DNA of 64,000 nt from Cardiocondyla obscurior. Taxonomy: Eukaryota > Arthropoda > Insecta > Hymenoptera > Formicidae. The stretch spans positions 541,501-605,500 of the forward strand of contig NC_091866.1 in NCBI RefSeq assembly GCF_019399895.1, read 5' to 3'. Shown here piece after piece: positions 29,401 through 41,800 of the stretch. Position numbers and translations under genes: made by a program. Position 1 is the first letter of the stretch. Each line of letters begins with the position of its first letter. Below the pieces are notes generated by a model. The model had not been told where the DNA came from. It did not search any database and worked only from the letters and a program-made list of their open reading frames with translations.

Positions 29401-32400
29401 TTTACGTGGCCTGAATTAGGACGGGATGTAAAACCGGTACCGAACCGATGAGTCATTCCGTATTCAGTCTCACGGACGAAAACTTCAGCGGCTTCCCCGA
29501 TAAAAGCTGTGCGCTATCGATCGACCCGCGCCGACCGATATTTCTTCTACCCACGAAGAAATAACACAATTGTCAAAAGGGAGCTCAAGAACTAAACGTA
29601 CAGCAACCGTTTGCGTTTCTCTCTGTCTCTTTCCGCGACCCTGTTCTCATTTGTGAGTCTTTTTTTTTTTTTTATGCTTTTAAATGAAACTTTCGAAGTA
29701 TATCTTGCAAAAATATTTTTATGATATATCGACATGAAATTATATAGGGAATTATTCGGGTGCGTTATTACGCTTGTGCCAACGGTAAACTAATTGCGAG
29801 AAGATAATTCTTCTTTGATATCGTTGCCGTAATGGTCAGTGGGATGAGCTTTTCATGTTTTCTACATTTAGTGGGTGCACGTGTACGTGACAATGACGTC
29901 GCCGAGGCACGACGCTCGAGACCGATATAACTTTCCGGCGTAAATCCTAATAACACCTAATTTGTAGGCGACCCTAGTCGAGCTCGAACTTTTGAAAGTA
30001 CAAAGAGCTTACAATGGGAGTTGCCGCGGTGTCCATCCCTAAAGTGCAAGCAAGCTTTTCGTTGCACATTGACGGTCAGGAGAAAGGCACTTGCGTGACG
30101 AACTTTACTCTCTCCTTTTTTTTTTTCTTTTTTTAATTCAATAAACGTTCCGTGAAAACATGTTTGATATCAATTATCATTTAAAGAGAAGAAATTCTAA
30201 AGACTTGTGATCCTAAATATTTTAACGATAAATTTAATATTATATTTTACGTATCAATTTTAACGCTGTTAAAATATGCTATCCGACTTTTCGTAAACGT
30301 AGATTTTTGCGACTGCGAGAATGCAAAATGACGATGAATGAACAAAAGTTAAACTCATAGAAGAACTATTGCAATTGCCGCGATAGACGTACCCTCTCGT
30401 CGGTGGCGAGTAAAGAGAAGTTTGAATTTCCACCGTTCGCTTTATAGCGGAGTAATTGTACTGTCCTCGTGTGAAACGGTATATTGGATCGCGCCGAGTT
30501 TTCACATATCATGGGTATCCGAACGATCGCTTGTTCTCTCTGGTTTTCAATGAAATTTCTTATACATTCAATCTAGATCATCGATCGCAACGTTCCGCGA
30601 GACATTTTCGTCGAAGCCGACGACCTTTTCGTATAATCGGTGCTCTCGACGAGCAGTTAAATAAATATTTCTTTCTGCATTTTCTGGTCAATGAGTTTGC
30701 GGGTATCAAGTATGGTAAAGGTGAACATTGTTAAAGCTTTCATGTCTAATTTAATAATATTAATACTCTATTTCCCTGCATTTATGCACTTAACGAAGTT
30801 TCCCGTTTGAAACCCGCGATATCAGTCTCCGTTACAAATATAATAACATCGGCGCGGCGAGAAGCTTTGTTCGATATACATATGTTATGTTTCTGACCGC
30901 TGTAACGCAATTCCAATTCGTAAATTCAACTCTTTATCCAGTTCGTTTTATTATAAAGACCCAAATTACTCTGACATGATTATGTCGCTCTCTATGTCGG
31001 GAATAGTGTCATATTACACGTAACACTCTTTACTTTATACGAGATTATACGAGATTCATGCAGCATATTTATGAATTTTAATGGTGACATAATAGCAATG
31101 ATTAATTTCGAGCATTATTTAAAGTTATCGTAACAATAATATTTTTATCAATAATATTTTCGGAGTGCCCCATTAATAATTTGTATCAGTTAAACGCATT
31201 ACGTATGAATTATGCTAATTCTTTTGCATTGGTATTATTTTGTATTTTTACATATTAAATTATTTTAAATAATATTATAATTTTGGTTCAATTGTATAAT
31301 TTTTGGCATGATTCCCTTGTAATGCATTATTTAAAAAATATTACTGACTCACCCATTCGATGCGCAGCAGCGGAGTTACACGTCAACCCAATTGCGATGA
31401 CACTGTAACATAAATGTAAAATATAAATTGTAGAAACTTTTTAAATAATTTCCACTGATTAAGGCAAAATTATTTTACCCGTCTCTAATTTATTTTTCAA
31501 TTTCACAATTAAAAACAAGAGTTATTAGCTTTTTGAACAAGATTTTAAAGCCTTTTTAATAAAAAAAAAATTTTTATTTCTATTTTTTAATATTGCTATT
31601 ATTTATAATTATTTTTTATTATTGACACGATAAAGTGGTATTGTTAAAGAGCGGAAAATTATTAATTTCGCAATTAAAAAATATAATATTTACCTCAAGG
31701 TTGCTCCGCCGAAGCACGATGTCCTTCCTGGACCTCCTCCTCCTCTCAGGCTTTAGAACGTCTCAGAGTGGCCTGGACTTCCTCCTCCTCTCAGGCTTTA
31801 GAACGTCTCAGAGTGGGACTCTCTTCTACACACACACTCCCGAAAAACGCGAATATTTAATTCAATACGCCCGAAACTATACTCGGCACTCGCAAAATAA
31901 AACCGACGAACCGATCACGGTTCGTATACTTATTGTCGACGACGAGAATAGTTTTTTCACTAGATCTTTATCTGAAACAGAAAAAGAAGTTTAATTAGTT
32001 AATTATAAAGTATATTAAAACATAAAAATATATTTGCATTTACTCACTTCTGTACGCGTGTATCGCTTCCGGTTTCTCCGCCACGTGCTGCGTGCACTCG
32101 GTCGCCGGAAGAGGTACGAGAGAGATAGAAATAACGTGTAAGGTAGATCACAGGAAGCGTGGAAGCCGATCAGCAGGTGACCTTCGTTTTGGCTATCCTT
32201 ATCTGCACCTCAACTCTCGCCTGGAATATTCGGTCGACCATCTTTGTCAGCCTCGTGCACGTACTAGATGAGTCAGCATTGCGCACGCATCCGATGATTC
32301 GTGCGCATCACACCCCTCACGCCACTGTTCTCTGCTCGCGCACCACGCAAAATTAGTTCGAATATGTTGCGGTTATAATTCTCGAATAAATGAAAATATA

Positions 32401-35400
32401 ACTTACTTCGCATAACAAAAACTGATGTCCGGTACTCTCCACACATAGAGCATGAAGAAACGAAAGTGATTTGCCTCGAGGTTGAGTCTTCTTTCGTCGA
32501 ATATGGGTAGATCTTTTGGAATTAACGGAGCGCGTCTTAAACGCACCTTGCACAGTCGGCCACCAGAATGGGACTGGTTGGGCAGAGAGGTGACCGTGCG
32601 CGGTGCACGGTGCGCCGCGCACCGCCGCGCATGCGTTTCTTGCGCCTGCAAGCACTCAGTTAAACACCAAATATTACATAAAACATTAATCAGATCTTAA
32701 AATCTGTATCACGAATCTGTAATGGATAAATATTTTACAATATTTGATTGATTGATTGATTACGAGGCAGCGATTGGTCCCCTGTAGGTGTCTCCTGTAG
32801 GTGCTCTTGTATGTGTCCCTTGTATGTGTCCTCTGTAGGTGTCCTCTGTAGATATCGGATCCGTAGTATACATATGAGCCGCATTTTATGGCCGTGGTCA
32901 GTCGCGTTGAATTATGGTTGAGTTAACACATCTCTCGTTATGACTATTGTGAAAGCAATCTTTGTGAGGATAGCCGCTTACAATATAAAAATATTGACTT
33001 GCTACAGAGAGTAGAAGAATGAAAAGTGATGCTAATATTCGATGGCAGGTGAGGTAACGTACGTTAACCTACAAATAATAGATCTTGTGAAGCAGATCAT
33101 CGGTTATTATTGCGGTCTATTTTGCTTCGATTGCACTGTGTATGTTTCACGATACCGTCGAGGCATCGTATCGTTGTCATTCTCGAAAATATTCGCGTTT
33201 ATATCACGCCATCCTCAGGATCATTACTATCCGTTTCTATTTCTGCGTCAGTACCGGTGGTCTTATCTTGAAAATGCAGTATTGGAAAAGCCATCTTCGT
33301 TCTCAGGCTTCTGTTTCTTAATTCTCGTCATCGTTTGGTCTCTCCTTACACGGCAATCTAACCTAACTTATCTATCATCTTGAAGCCTTTTCTACCTTTC
33401 CTACAGAAGTGGCTCACCAAGGTTTCCCGCAAAGAATCGTTGAGAACTGTAATGAGTGTGGAAGCCGAAAAAATTGCTCGCTAAACAATCGAGAAAGCAG
33501 TCAACGGCATTTAGTAAATCTAATGATAAAATTAGAGTTTTTACGAGGAGAGAAAAGCTAATTTGGCCAAGTACGTTGCCAACATCTGAAGATTTAATTA
33601 TTGGAGGTAGTAGCGCGTTCTATCTCTGGTAAAATTAGATTAATTTTATAGTTATTACATATATATAATATCTTTTCTTGTAACAGATAATTTAAAAAGA
33701 AAAATTTGGCGTAACTCAATTATAATAAGAATATAAAAATAGTCATTATCTTTATTTTTTAAGTTTATCCGAATGTAAGGGAATGATATTTGTAACATGA
33801 ACATATACCATGTGCTTATATAAAATTGTGAGTAAATGCAAGCGGTAAAAGACATTGATACTGTGTTATAACGACTGGTGTTACATAATCTGTTTGTCTT
33901 TCAGATACGGTGGCCCGGATTCGTCTCAGGTGACGGAGAAGTTTAACGTCGATTGGGGAACGTATCTTGTGACAAACAAAAGTATTATATACGCCGCCAT
34001 CGACGGCCGCGGCTCCGGATTAATGGGTAACGACATGTTGTTCACCGGGTACCGACACCTTGGCACTGTCGAAATTGTCGATCAAATCAACGTTACTAGG
34101 TAAGTTTATTGTTGTAAAATAATTTAATTAATTGTGTGTTTTGAGATATAAACCGTGTAACAATGGAAAATAGAAAAACAAGCTTTATACACTTATATAA
34201 AGTTTAAAACTTTAGAACACTTATAGAAAGTTCCCTTTCTCCAATTATTTTATAATTACTTTAGAACTATTATAAATAATAATTTTGTTATTTTACATTG
34301 AAAATTTTAAAGCAAAATTAATTTCTAACGCAAGATGTTAGCTGTGTAAAACAAAATTTATTTCCTAACAATCTTTTCAGTGAGATTAATTCTTTTCTAA
34401 GCCTGTCTAACTCTATCCATTTTTCCTAGGAAAGAATCTAATTTATAGTAAGCGTAATATTCTCGGCGTTAGAGTGAGGCTTATATTACATTTACCACGT
34501 TTACACGTGGAAGACGCATTATATCGTTAACCCGAGATTGCCTTCGACGCCACCACCGGGATAACTCTCAACGGTGATGTTAACGAACGATCGTAAGCGG
34601 AATCTGAAGCCGAACGTGCGTCTAGTGCTCGTCCCCTGAAAGTGTGGCGAACAAAGTTTTGCTTTAGGACAAACCTAATTATAGGCGAGGCCTCAAAGTG
34701 ACTTATCACCGCGCGATCGGAGTAATTCGCTAAACCCCAAGTTAACTAATCTAACTCCAGCTCCCTCGACGCGTCTGAGGACCGCGTTTAACGAAGTTCT
34801 TTTCACGACGCATCACCTGAGAAAGAAAGAAGAAAACGAAGAAAGCAAACGAGAGAGAGAAAGAGAGAACGCGAGCGCATTGCCGCCGCGTTAACAAGAA
34901 GAAAATTGCTCGTACTTTTATCTGAATTTATCGGCTGACCCTCTCCATGCCGTCGAGTGGCGGGTACCACGAAGAAGTGTCGGACTCTCCTCTCGTATTT
35001 CCACTTAGCTGCCACGAGTAATTTATCTCGATGGCGAGAAAAGCGTGAGAGAAAAAGAGAGAGAGAGAGAGTGAGCGGGATCAAGAGCGGGCGAGTTCGC
35101 CACTTATACGACCGTTCATCTTTAAACCGAAACATCAAACTTCCGGTCGTGATGAATAATGCCCATTCCGCGCCGCTGGTGGAGTCGTATTTTATCGTTC
35201 AAGCGACAACGCGCCACGACCGCGAAGCCGCAAGCTTGACGGCGCGCGTAGATCGGCGGTTCCGCAATCTCCGTGCGGAATCTTCGGATGAAATTTAGTA
35301 AATAGCAACTACAAATTAGCGTGCAGTAGTATATAAATAAAATTAATTAATTGCTGAATCGCTGGATTACACCGTTGTAGAGATAACTTACTAAACTTAA

Positions 35401-38400
35401 CAACGAATTTCTCTTTGCTTTACAAAGATTTTATCATTGTTTCCAGAATCATAATTTTTCCCTTTGACGACCGGCTTTCTCTTCAAATAATAGTAGCAGA
35501 AAAACAATGATGGGAATATTGTTATAAAATTGCTTTTTTATTGTGTGGTTCCAAACGTTTTCATAACTTCATTACTTGCTGCGAGATAAATTACTTTTCT
35601 ACTACAATTCTTTCAATGCGGTATTTTATGAAAGAGAAAAAAAATCATTCGTAATCGCTTACATTAAAAATAGAAAATTATTGCACAGCTAATTTGAATT
35701 ATTGCAACTTGAACAAATCAAATGGCTTCGTCTATTTGAACAATATTGTGTAAATTAAAGTTTACACTCATTAGATAATTACTGTGTAACTATTTAATAA
35801 TTATAGTAATATAAATCACAATAGAATCTTAACGCAAACCTTAAGTATTGATTAAGACAACTCAATAATTTCAGATTCTTTGAAGAATGTTCAATCGTTT
35901 ACGTCACAACAATCGCGAAAATATAATTTACTCATATTGTTTTTTTATCTACGGTGTTTTCCAGTGCGGCATTATACTATAAAAACGAGTCGAGCAATTG
36001 AGATCAGAACCAAATGATTACGAAATCGTTTGACTCTTTTCAACCCCGAACCCGGCCACCCCTCGCATACTGTGGCGCGTTCTCTCTCTGTGAGTCAACC
36101 CTTTGCAAAACCCCTCGCGTCTATCTCGTTTTTGCCGACCTGTGTTCCGTCATCGAACCGCTAACCGAATGGATTAACCAGCTCGTCGCTGATTGCTCCA
36201 CCCGCCGGTTTCACGACAGCTTAATTGGTAAATAACGAGTGACGCAAGCGGCGGTGAAACTCGGGAATCTTGGTGACGCACCCCTTACAAGCATAATGAT
36301 CCTTTAAAATCGAGGGAGACCGACTAACAATCGTTCGTCTTGAAAAGGGTAAATCGTAGTTTCAGACATTTGCGGTTTTTAAAGATCGAATTTAACAAAA
36401 TAATTAAAAGGTAATTAAATTAACGTAAATATTGAATAGCAATAAACACAAGCAAGATACAATATTGTAGCGTGAAAAACGTTATTCCAAGCGTTAATTA
36501 AATTAATTAAATTAGCAATAACATCGCGATTCAAGTATTACTGTCTTGTCACTCGTTAACGTTTGCTTTTATTACCAATTCTGCTTTTAATCTCGCCGAG
36601 ATCTTCCAGTGATTTAACGATCCGACGTACACACGATTGTAATTAAAACGTCAAGGAAGAGTTCCGCCTGGAAACTCGCGCAAGGGATCGAACCGCGACG
36701 TTTTCGATGGGTGGCAAACAAGCGCAATGAGATAAAGGGCTACGGGAATACCAATAGAACTATGCGAGACCGAAATACGTATCCCGGAGTGTACGTAATG
36801 GGCGAGCCGCAAAACGAAAGAAAGAAGCGCCTCTGTCCGAGTCTCTTCCTTTTCCTGCTCGTCCGGTATTTTTTTTTTCCGCTCCCTTTTTTTTCCGTGG
36901 AAAGAAATAGAATTCAACGTACCGCCAGTCGATTTACGAGGTAAATAAATTTCACCGGGAGAGCGAACCGAGGAAAGAAGAAACGAAATCTGCCGCGCGT
37001 CGTCGTACGAGGAGTCGTTTGCTATTTCTACGGCCGACCGACCGGCCGGTCGGCGTGGGCGCTGATCCCACCGAGACCATTATTATCGAACATACGAAAG
37101 ATGCCAGAGACAATAGCCCGAAAAAGATTGGAAGGAAAGAAATACAAATTCATCTCCTCCTTTTCTTTCTTGGTGGTGGTGAACGCGCGGCGCGCAGAAT
37201 CCACTCGGGTTTCCGGAAATCATGAAGCGAGACGCGGCGCTCAATCTGGGAGACGTCTGAAAGATACACGGGTCGTCCCAGAGGTAACATTCGCGTTCTT
37301 TGTCCGTGGATTCTTCGCCCAAATTGCAGTTGATCTTTCTCTAAGGGTATCGTGATGAAATACCACTTCCTCAAACTTCCTTTAACTCGCAATATCGAAC
37401 CCCGCTGGTAATTGGCGGAGTGATTAAAGCGCGGCTGGACTAGTAATAGCGTTGAAATCAAACGTAAAAGCATGATTGTCGTTGTCAGAACTTTGTAACA
37501 CATGTAACGTATTACTGAAACCGTGTGGGTAATGCGTTTTAATGTCGTATTTTAGTAATATTGATTTGCCTTTTTTATGCTTCTTACAGGCATTTGCAGA
37601 ATAAATTGTCCTTCATTGACCGTACCAGAACGGCGATATGGGGCTGGAGTTATGGTGGATACGCGACCGGCATGACGCTTGCTATGGACTTAAAGGGTGT
37701 CTTCAAATGTGGCATGTCCGTCGCTCCAGTCACGGATTGGGCTCTTTACGGTACGTTATTGATAAATGACTGATCGATGGTGTAATACGTAAAGTGTACT
37801 TAGCCCACAGATTATTTCGAAAAGAAGGAAAATGATTTAGTAACCGCAAACTAAAACTATCTCACAAAATAGTAGCTCAGGACGAGCAATTTTTTGTAAC
37901 TTGCTAAATTATCCAGCGAATGAAAAAGTGCCGTGCCTTTTAATTATCGCAAAAAGCGGAAGTACTTTCTATTACAAATTTTCGTTGAAAAGGCCGAAGA
38001 AGAAACATATTGTATCGTCAGCGTGAAGGATTTTTTTTTTACTTGATCTTTTTCACTATAAATGAAGATTGTTGGGAGAATTTACTTGCGGAGAACGCAG
38101 CTTACTTAAAATGACTTATGTTAAGCTCATTTGGTTCCGGGATTCGTCTAAGAATTTTTTTATGCACCGGTGTTTTAATGAAGAAAAGTGAGCGCTCCGT
38201 GGAAACGCGTTAGCGCAGCTTTAATATTACTTTCTCAACTGCTTTAAATTCGTGTCAGCGTTTACCTCCTTTTGTTAGAGCACGTGAGAAAAATACACGT
38301 GATTTACAGGATGACGTTAAAAAGACTTATGCAGCATCACACTTGTACAACGTCTGCATAAGATATTATGCGCGACATAATAGATCTTTTTCTTTTTTTT

Positions 38401-38879
38401 TCTTGAATGTTATTTTTATTAATTACTTATTACAGATTCGATTTATACTGAGCGATTTATGGGTTTGCCAACTGTTGCCGATAATTTGCAAGGCTACGAG
38501 CAAGGCCAACTGCTTAATAAGGTCGAGAACATCAAGAATAAGATGTATTACTTAATTCATGGCACTTTGGACGACAACGTACACTATCAGCAGTCACTTA
38601 TGCTTGCCAAGGTATTGGAGCAGAAAGACATCCTCTTTAGACAACAGGTATGTTCAAACATATACACATTGTTGTTAGATTTAAATTAAAATATAATACT
38701 TACGTGTATATACCAAATAATTTAATTTTTTTTTTAATTTTTAATAATTTAATTTAATTAAAATTTTTTTATTTTTACAGACGTATACAGACGAGGACCA
38801 CGGTATTGTTCAGTCGCGAGCGCATTTATATCATTCGCTAGAAAACTTCTTGGACGAATGTTATCAGACGTCATCATGA
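8484..38879 (+). CDS. DPP4: Dipeptidyl peptidase 4-like serine protease (family S9B), 3' nine exons, 5' end missing
   Basis: Exons: 8484-8653, 13336-13575, 14145-14380, 23683-23905, 28794-28981, 33905-34099, 37590-37750, 38436-38647, 38781-38879 (TGA at 38877). All junctions are GT-AG and phases join, giving 573 residues; vertebrate DPP4 is about 766, so roughly 190 N-terminal residues (cytoplasmic tail, membrane anchor, first propeller blades) are absent. The first exon opens at the double-Glu site (..EVF) that binds the substrate amino terminus. Beta-propeller exons follow (to about 23905), including the Cys-rich TCLTC stretch. The hydrolase part contains VYGGP (oxyanion Tyr), GWSYGGY with the catalytic Ser at 37648-37650, VAPVTDW, GTLDDNVH (catalytic Asp) and DEDHGI (catalytic His). 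It should therefore be an active enzyme cleaving X-Pro/X-Ala dipeptides, unlike the inactive DPP6/DPP10 relatives. Insect members include venom DPP4; whether this one is membrane-bound or secreted depends on the missing N terminus. Three introns carry the repeated cassette. Confidence 0.93.
8654..11354 (+). other. DPP4 intron, part before the repeated cassettes
   Basis: Lies between the donor after 8653 (GTAAGT) and the first cassette. AT-rich, with no coding sequence recognised on either strand. Confidence 0.6.
11355..11851 (-). repeat. Spliced cassette copy 1 (two exon-like blocks)
   Basis: Read on the minus strand. Block A is 11851-11565: it follows an acceptor (..AATTCAG) and ends at donor GTAAGC. 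Block B is 11397-11355: it follows acceptor TGTTACAG and ends at donor GTGAGT. Block A contains a purine-rich GAGGAGGAG stretch and ends with TGCATCAACGGAGCAAC; block B contains CTCCGTTG, the exact complement of CAACGGAG. The intron holds the motif shared with the other copies (near 11460-11480). It lies antisense inside a DPP4 intron, directly downstream of copy 2 in the same orientation. No conserved reading frame. A spliced non-coding RNA or a mobile element with splice sites are the two readings. Confidence 0.7.
12214..12706 (-). repeat. Spliced cassette copy 2
   Basis: Minus strand. Block A is 12706-12602: acceptor TTTGTTTCAG, start ATTAAGAT as in copies 3 and 4, end at donor GTAAG. Block B is 12242-12214: acceptor TGTTACAG, only 29 nt, donor GTGAGT. 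Block A contains the GAGGAGGAGGAGG stretch and the core CAGCGGAG; block B contains the complementary CTCCGCTG. The intron carries AATTAGAGGCGCGTAA near 12371-12390. Its intron also aligns by eye with that of copy 3 (around ATCTTGTTC) and copy 4 (ATTAATTCRAACA), so the whole unit is homologous and not only the exons. Confidence 0.72.
13231..13284 (+). repeat. TCTAC-type pentanucleotide repeat next to a splice acceptor
   Basis: About ten imperfect tandem units of TCTAC/TCTAT, ending some 50 bases before the DPP4 exon that starts at 13336. It extends the pyrimidine-rich tract upstream of that acceptor. Confidence 0.85.
13645..13656 (+). repeat. G12 homopolymer run in DPP4 intron
   Basis: Twelve consecutive G residues about 70 bases downstream of the exon that ends at 13575. 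Short mononucleotide repeat; an assembly length error is possible here. Confidence 0.85.
14381..23682 (+). other. Large CpG-rich DPP4 intron (9.3 kb)
   Basis: Between exons ending 14380 and starting 23683. No coding sequence recognised on either strand; the open frames are short and overlap on opposite strands in CpG-rich DNA. Notable content: a GA-rich tract at 15617-15655, an A18 run near 18496-18513, a palindrome ATGTACATGTACAT near 20924, and several strongly CpG-rich stretches (about 15.4-17.3, 18.6-19.4 and 21.7-23.5 kb) that could be regulatory. Confidence 0.7.
15617..15655 (+). repeat. GA-rich repeat in DPP4 intron
   Basis: Repeated GAGAGA and GAGACT units beside a CpG-rich stretch that begins near 15.4 kb. 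A regulatory role is conceivable but unproven. Confidence 0.65.
23906..28793 (+). other. DPP4 intron with long poly-A run and GC-rich island
   Basis: Contains an A26 run at 24138-24163, and between about 27.65 and 28.39 kb a CpG-rich stretch with long open frames on both strands at once (up to about 225 codons). Those frames show no domain, signal peptide or family resemblance, and they overlap each other in several phases, so I read them as chance frames in low-stop GC-rich DNA. Confidence 0.6.
28982..31352 (+). other. DPP4 intron before cassette copy 3
   Basis: No exon or RNA gene recognised; CpG-rich at first, then AT-rich from about 30.7 kb. Confidence 0.55.
31353..31971 (-). repeat. Spliced cassette copy 3
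   Basis: Minus strand. Block A is 31971-31694: acceptor CTGTTTCAG, start ATAAAGATCT, end at donor GTAAAT. Block B is 31402-31353: acceptor TATGTTACAG, 50 nt, donor GTGAGT. Block A shares the GTTCGTCGG stretch with copy 4, has the GAGGAGGAGGAGG stretch twice (internal 45-bp duplication) and the core CGGCGGAG. Block B has CTCCGCTG, which pairs with that core through one G-U wobble. A further block upstream ends with donor GTGAGT at about 32049, and another with GTAAGT at about 32408, so this copy may have four exons. Antisense inside a DPP4 intron. Confidence 0.7.
31727..31816 (+). repeat. 45-bp tandem duplication inside cassette copy 3
   Basis: Two adjacent 45-bp units (31727-31771, 31772-31816) differ at one base by eye. 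Each includes the CTCCTCCTCCTC stretch and the TTTAGAACG segment. The near identity contrasts with the divergence among the four cassettes, so the duplication is recent. Confidence 0.85.
32744..32761 (+). repeat. GATT tetranucleotide repeat
   Basis: Four tandem GATT units immediately before the 13-bp minisatellite. Confidence 0.8.
32777..32853 (+). repeat. Six-unit 12-13 bp minisatellite
   Basis: Imperfect tandem units of the form GTCCTCTGTAGGT, with variants such as GTCCCTTGTATGT, six times in a row. On the minus strand it lies upstream of the candidate first exons of cassette copy 3. Confidence 0.85.
34100..37589 (+). other. DPP4 intron, no gene recognised
   Basis: CpG-rich at both ends and AT-rich in the middle. 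Contains a GA microsatellite at about 35046-35072. The flanking exons join directly in phase (..VTR to HLQNK), matching the family, so no exon is missing here. Confidence 0.6.
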
Positions 38880-41800
38880 TCGGAGCACAGCATAGTATTG
38901 ACAATCTAGACGCTGTACACCACCTGCCTCACACTTGTAAATACTTCGTTTTGTACATAGTTAATGTACGATATGTAATATGAGCATTTAGAAAATGTAC
39001 ATAGTGGTGTGAGATTGCCGAAGAAAGATTCGAAACGTAATGAGAAAAAAAAAAGAAAAAGAAAGAAAACGAGTGTGAGCATAAAATGTGAAACAAAAAA
39101 AAATAGAATAATTAATTAGACACCAGTGTCGTGAAATTTCGCAGGACAAGTCTGTAAAAAAAACACGTTTGATACATTTTTTAAAATGCCCGACTAAACG
39201 GTGTGTTGAAGGCCTAATAACGGCACGTTCTCCGTCATTTCGCCGTTCAGACCTCATTAGAGTGTATTCCGTATCGTTGCAGCTCGTACTTACATTTTCA
39301 GCTCACAAGCCTTTTTCGAACATTGTTGTATTCATATGTGAATTGTTACTTCTGGAATGGGCGAATAAACAAATTGACTTAAAATAAAATTTAAATAGTG
39401 CAAATTAAAGCACAATTTTTCGCGATTTAATGTTTGTTTCATAATATCAGTGATATTATTTAATTTTATTCTTAACTGCAAGGATATTAATTGCCATTTA
39501 TGTATATTGTCAATATTAATAAAACGATTAATCAGTATATTTAATTTATACATTAAAAATACAAATTAATTCAACAAACTATGTGTCAAACTTTTTGGGA
39601 GAAGTTTTTTAATTGAAGAAAATGACGTTTTCTATCGTGTGTTAAATTATGCACACCATTACAATAATTTTACTATCTATAAAAAGATACTTCATGTTTC
39701 TATATGTTACATTTATTAAGAGTAAATTATTTTTCTTTTGATAACTGCATCTTCTCTTTTTGATGAAATATTACGTTAACATATCAAAATGTTCGCATAT
39801 ATGAGTTCAGTCATTATCTTATAATGTTAATAAAAATTTTTTAACATTTTGAAAAGATGTAAATCTTTATATTTTTTCACAATAAATTAGATAAAATATA
39901 TTTTAGAATAATTAATAGTTTTTGTTATTAACAAAAAAAATTAAAACCGATTAAAGTATAACATATTACTAAAATTTGAATCAATTTGAAATTCTATAAA
40001 ATACAACTTCTAAATTTATTATTTGCGAATGGTAAATTGTCTAGCATATAAAATATATTCATATACTTTCTATTGCATCTTTTTGATGATAAAATTAAAA
40101 AGCGAAAGTATGCTATTATGTATTGCATACATTTTTCGACAATAATGTTATCGACGATATTCCGAAATATATCATTTATTATGACCTCAACGAGTTTTAA
40201 TTTCTATTTAAAAGATTTTATTGGTCTAGTAAACACTGTATATCTAAAACATTAATTTAAATTTTATTGCAAAAACAAATTCTCTGAACTCATATATGTT
40301 ATCTTAAGACTCTGGAATACTCAGCAAAAATACAACACGTGTAAAACAAAATTAGTATTGATTACCCCAATACGTGATACTAACAATCGTTAATGCTACA
40401 TAATTATATATAGTGCTAATCAAACGGATTTTCAAAATAAATAAATAAAATAAGAATATTGTACGAGATCATTCTTGTCAATAACTTTTACAACATTCGC
40501 CGACGATGTGTAACCAATTAATAATATACAAAAATCAAAATTTTGCGTGCACAAAAATGTGAAATTAAGCCAATCAATTTTTGAGATATATTTAGGAATG
40601 TTCTTAAAGCGTAACATATTTTCACAATACTGTTTTGATCAACTATTGTAATGTTCGTAATTTTTATGAAAGTGTGAAAAAATAAAACAACGTTGTGTGA
40701 TGACCGACGGAAATTATGCAGGAAATGATAACTTATAAATTATACTTTCAGAATTAACGATAATGAAAGCAATGTTTTGTAATGATCTATAGATAGGGAA
40801 CATATTATTTTTTGTATCTCTATAAACTGTTACACGTTTCGAGAGAAGCATTTCATTATAAAAATAATATATGTACAAAGACATTTCCATAAAAAGAATA
40901 TAATATAATAGTGTATAATAATGTGCAAGTGTTAATAAAATATATGTTTTCTATAAAACATATACTTTATGCTCTGAGTGTATAATAATATTAGGAGTAT
41001 AAGCATCGTCGTTTGATAATTGCATTGTTAAAATATTAATCCCAATATTATTTTACTTAATGTAAAATTTTTCAAACAAGGAATATACTAATAATACGAT
41101 TTTGTCATTTTATTCCATACCTTAAAAACTGACTGTGACAAAAATAGTATTATTGGTATTGAATTATGGATATTGCAAATAGAATACCGTCAATATTTCG
41201 TTAATGAAATTATATACAATGAAAAATTATTTTAAAATATTAAATATAATTTTTTTTCTGAATAACTTTTCAATTTTTAATTTGACAATAAAACTCTTTA
41301 AACTAAAAGTCAAATTAAAGAAGTTTTTTCAAAGATAAATATATTTTAAGAAAAATTTTTTAGTTTATTATATTTTAATTGTTTGAAAACATATAATTAA
41401 TATTTTCATATATCAATTACATTTTTTACTTGTAACTTATCTATTTTAATTTATATTATAAGTATACCAGAGTTTTAAGTAAGTGCAATTACATCACTTT
41501 ATATCATATTTGTATATCTATAGTTTATGTAAGAAATGCATATAAAGCTGACGTCTCACGACGTATCTTTTTTTTTTTTTTATAAAATTCCAAAAAAAAT
41601 TAGTTTACAGAAACTTTTCCTTAATATAAGATAGCATATCTACTTCTAATTATTGTTAGACTACGGCAAATATTAGTGCCAATATGTAAATGCATACTTA
41701 GAGTAAGTAAGAAACTCTATTGATGAACTCTCTATTAAAATTTTTTAATACAAGGACCACTGTAACAATTTTGAGAGTGGATCAAGGTGAATTTATTAAA

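Noticed and set aside
33042..33383. 113-codon plus frame, and an acidic minus-strand stretch with frameshifts around 33080-33345
   Set aside because: The plus frame has no family resemblance. The minus frames look faintly protein-like but are broken by stops within 25 codons; a decayed fragment is possible but not supportable.
36670..36760. tRNA-like B box (GGTTCGATCCC) on the minus strand
   Set aside because: The bases around it do not form a T stem and no A box or acceptor stem is found at the right distance.
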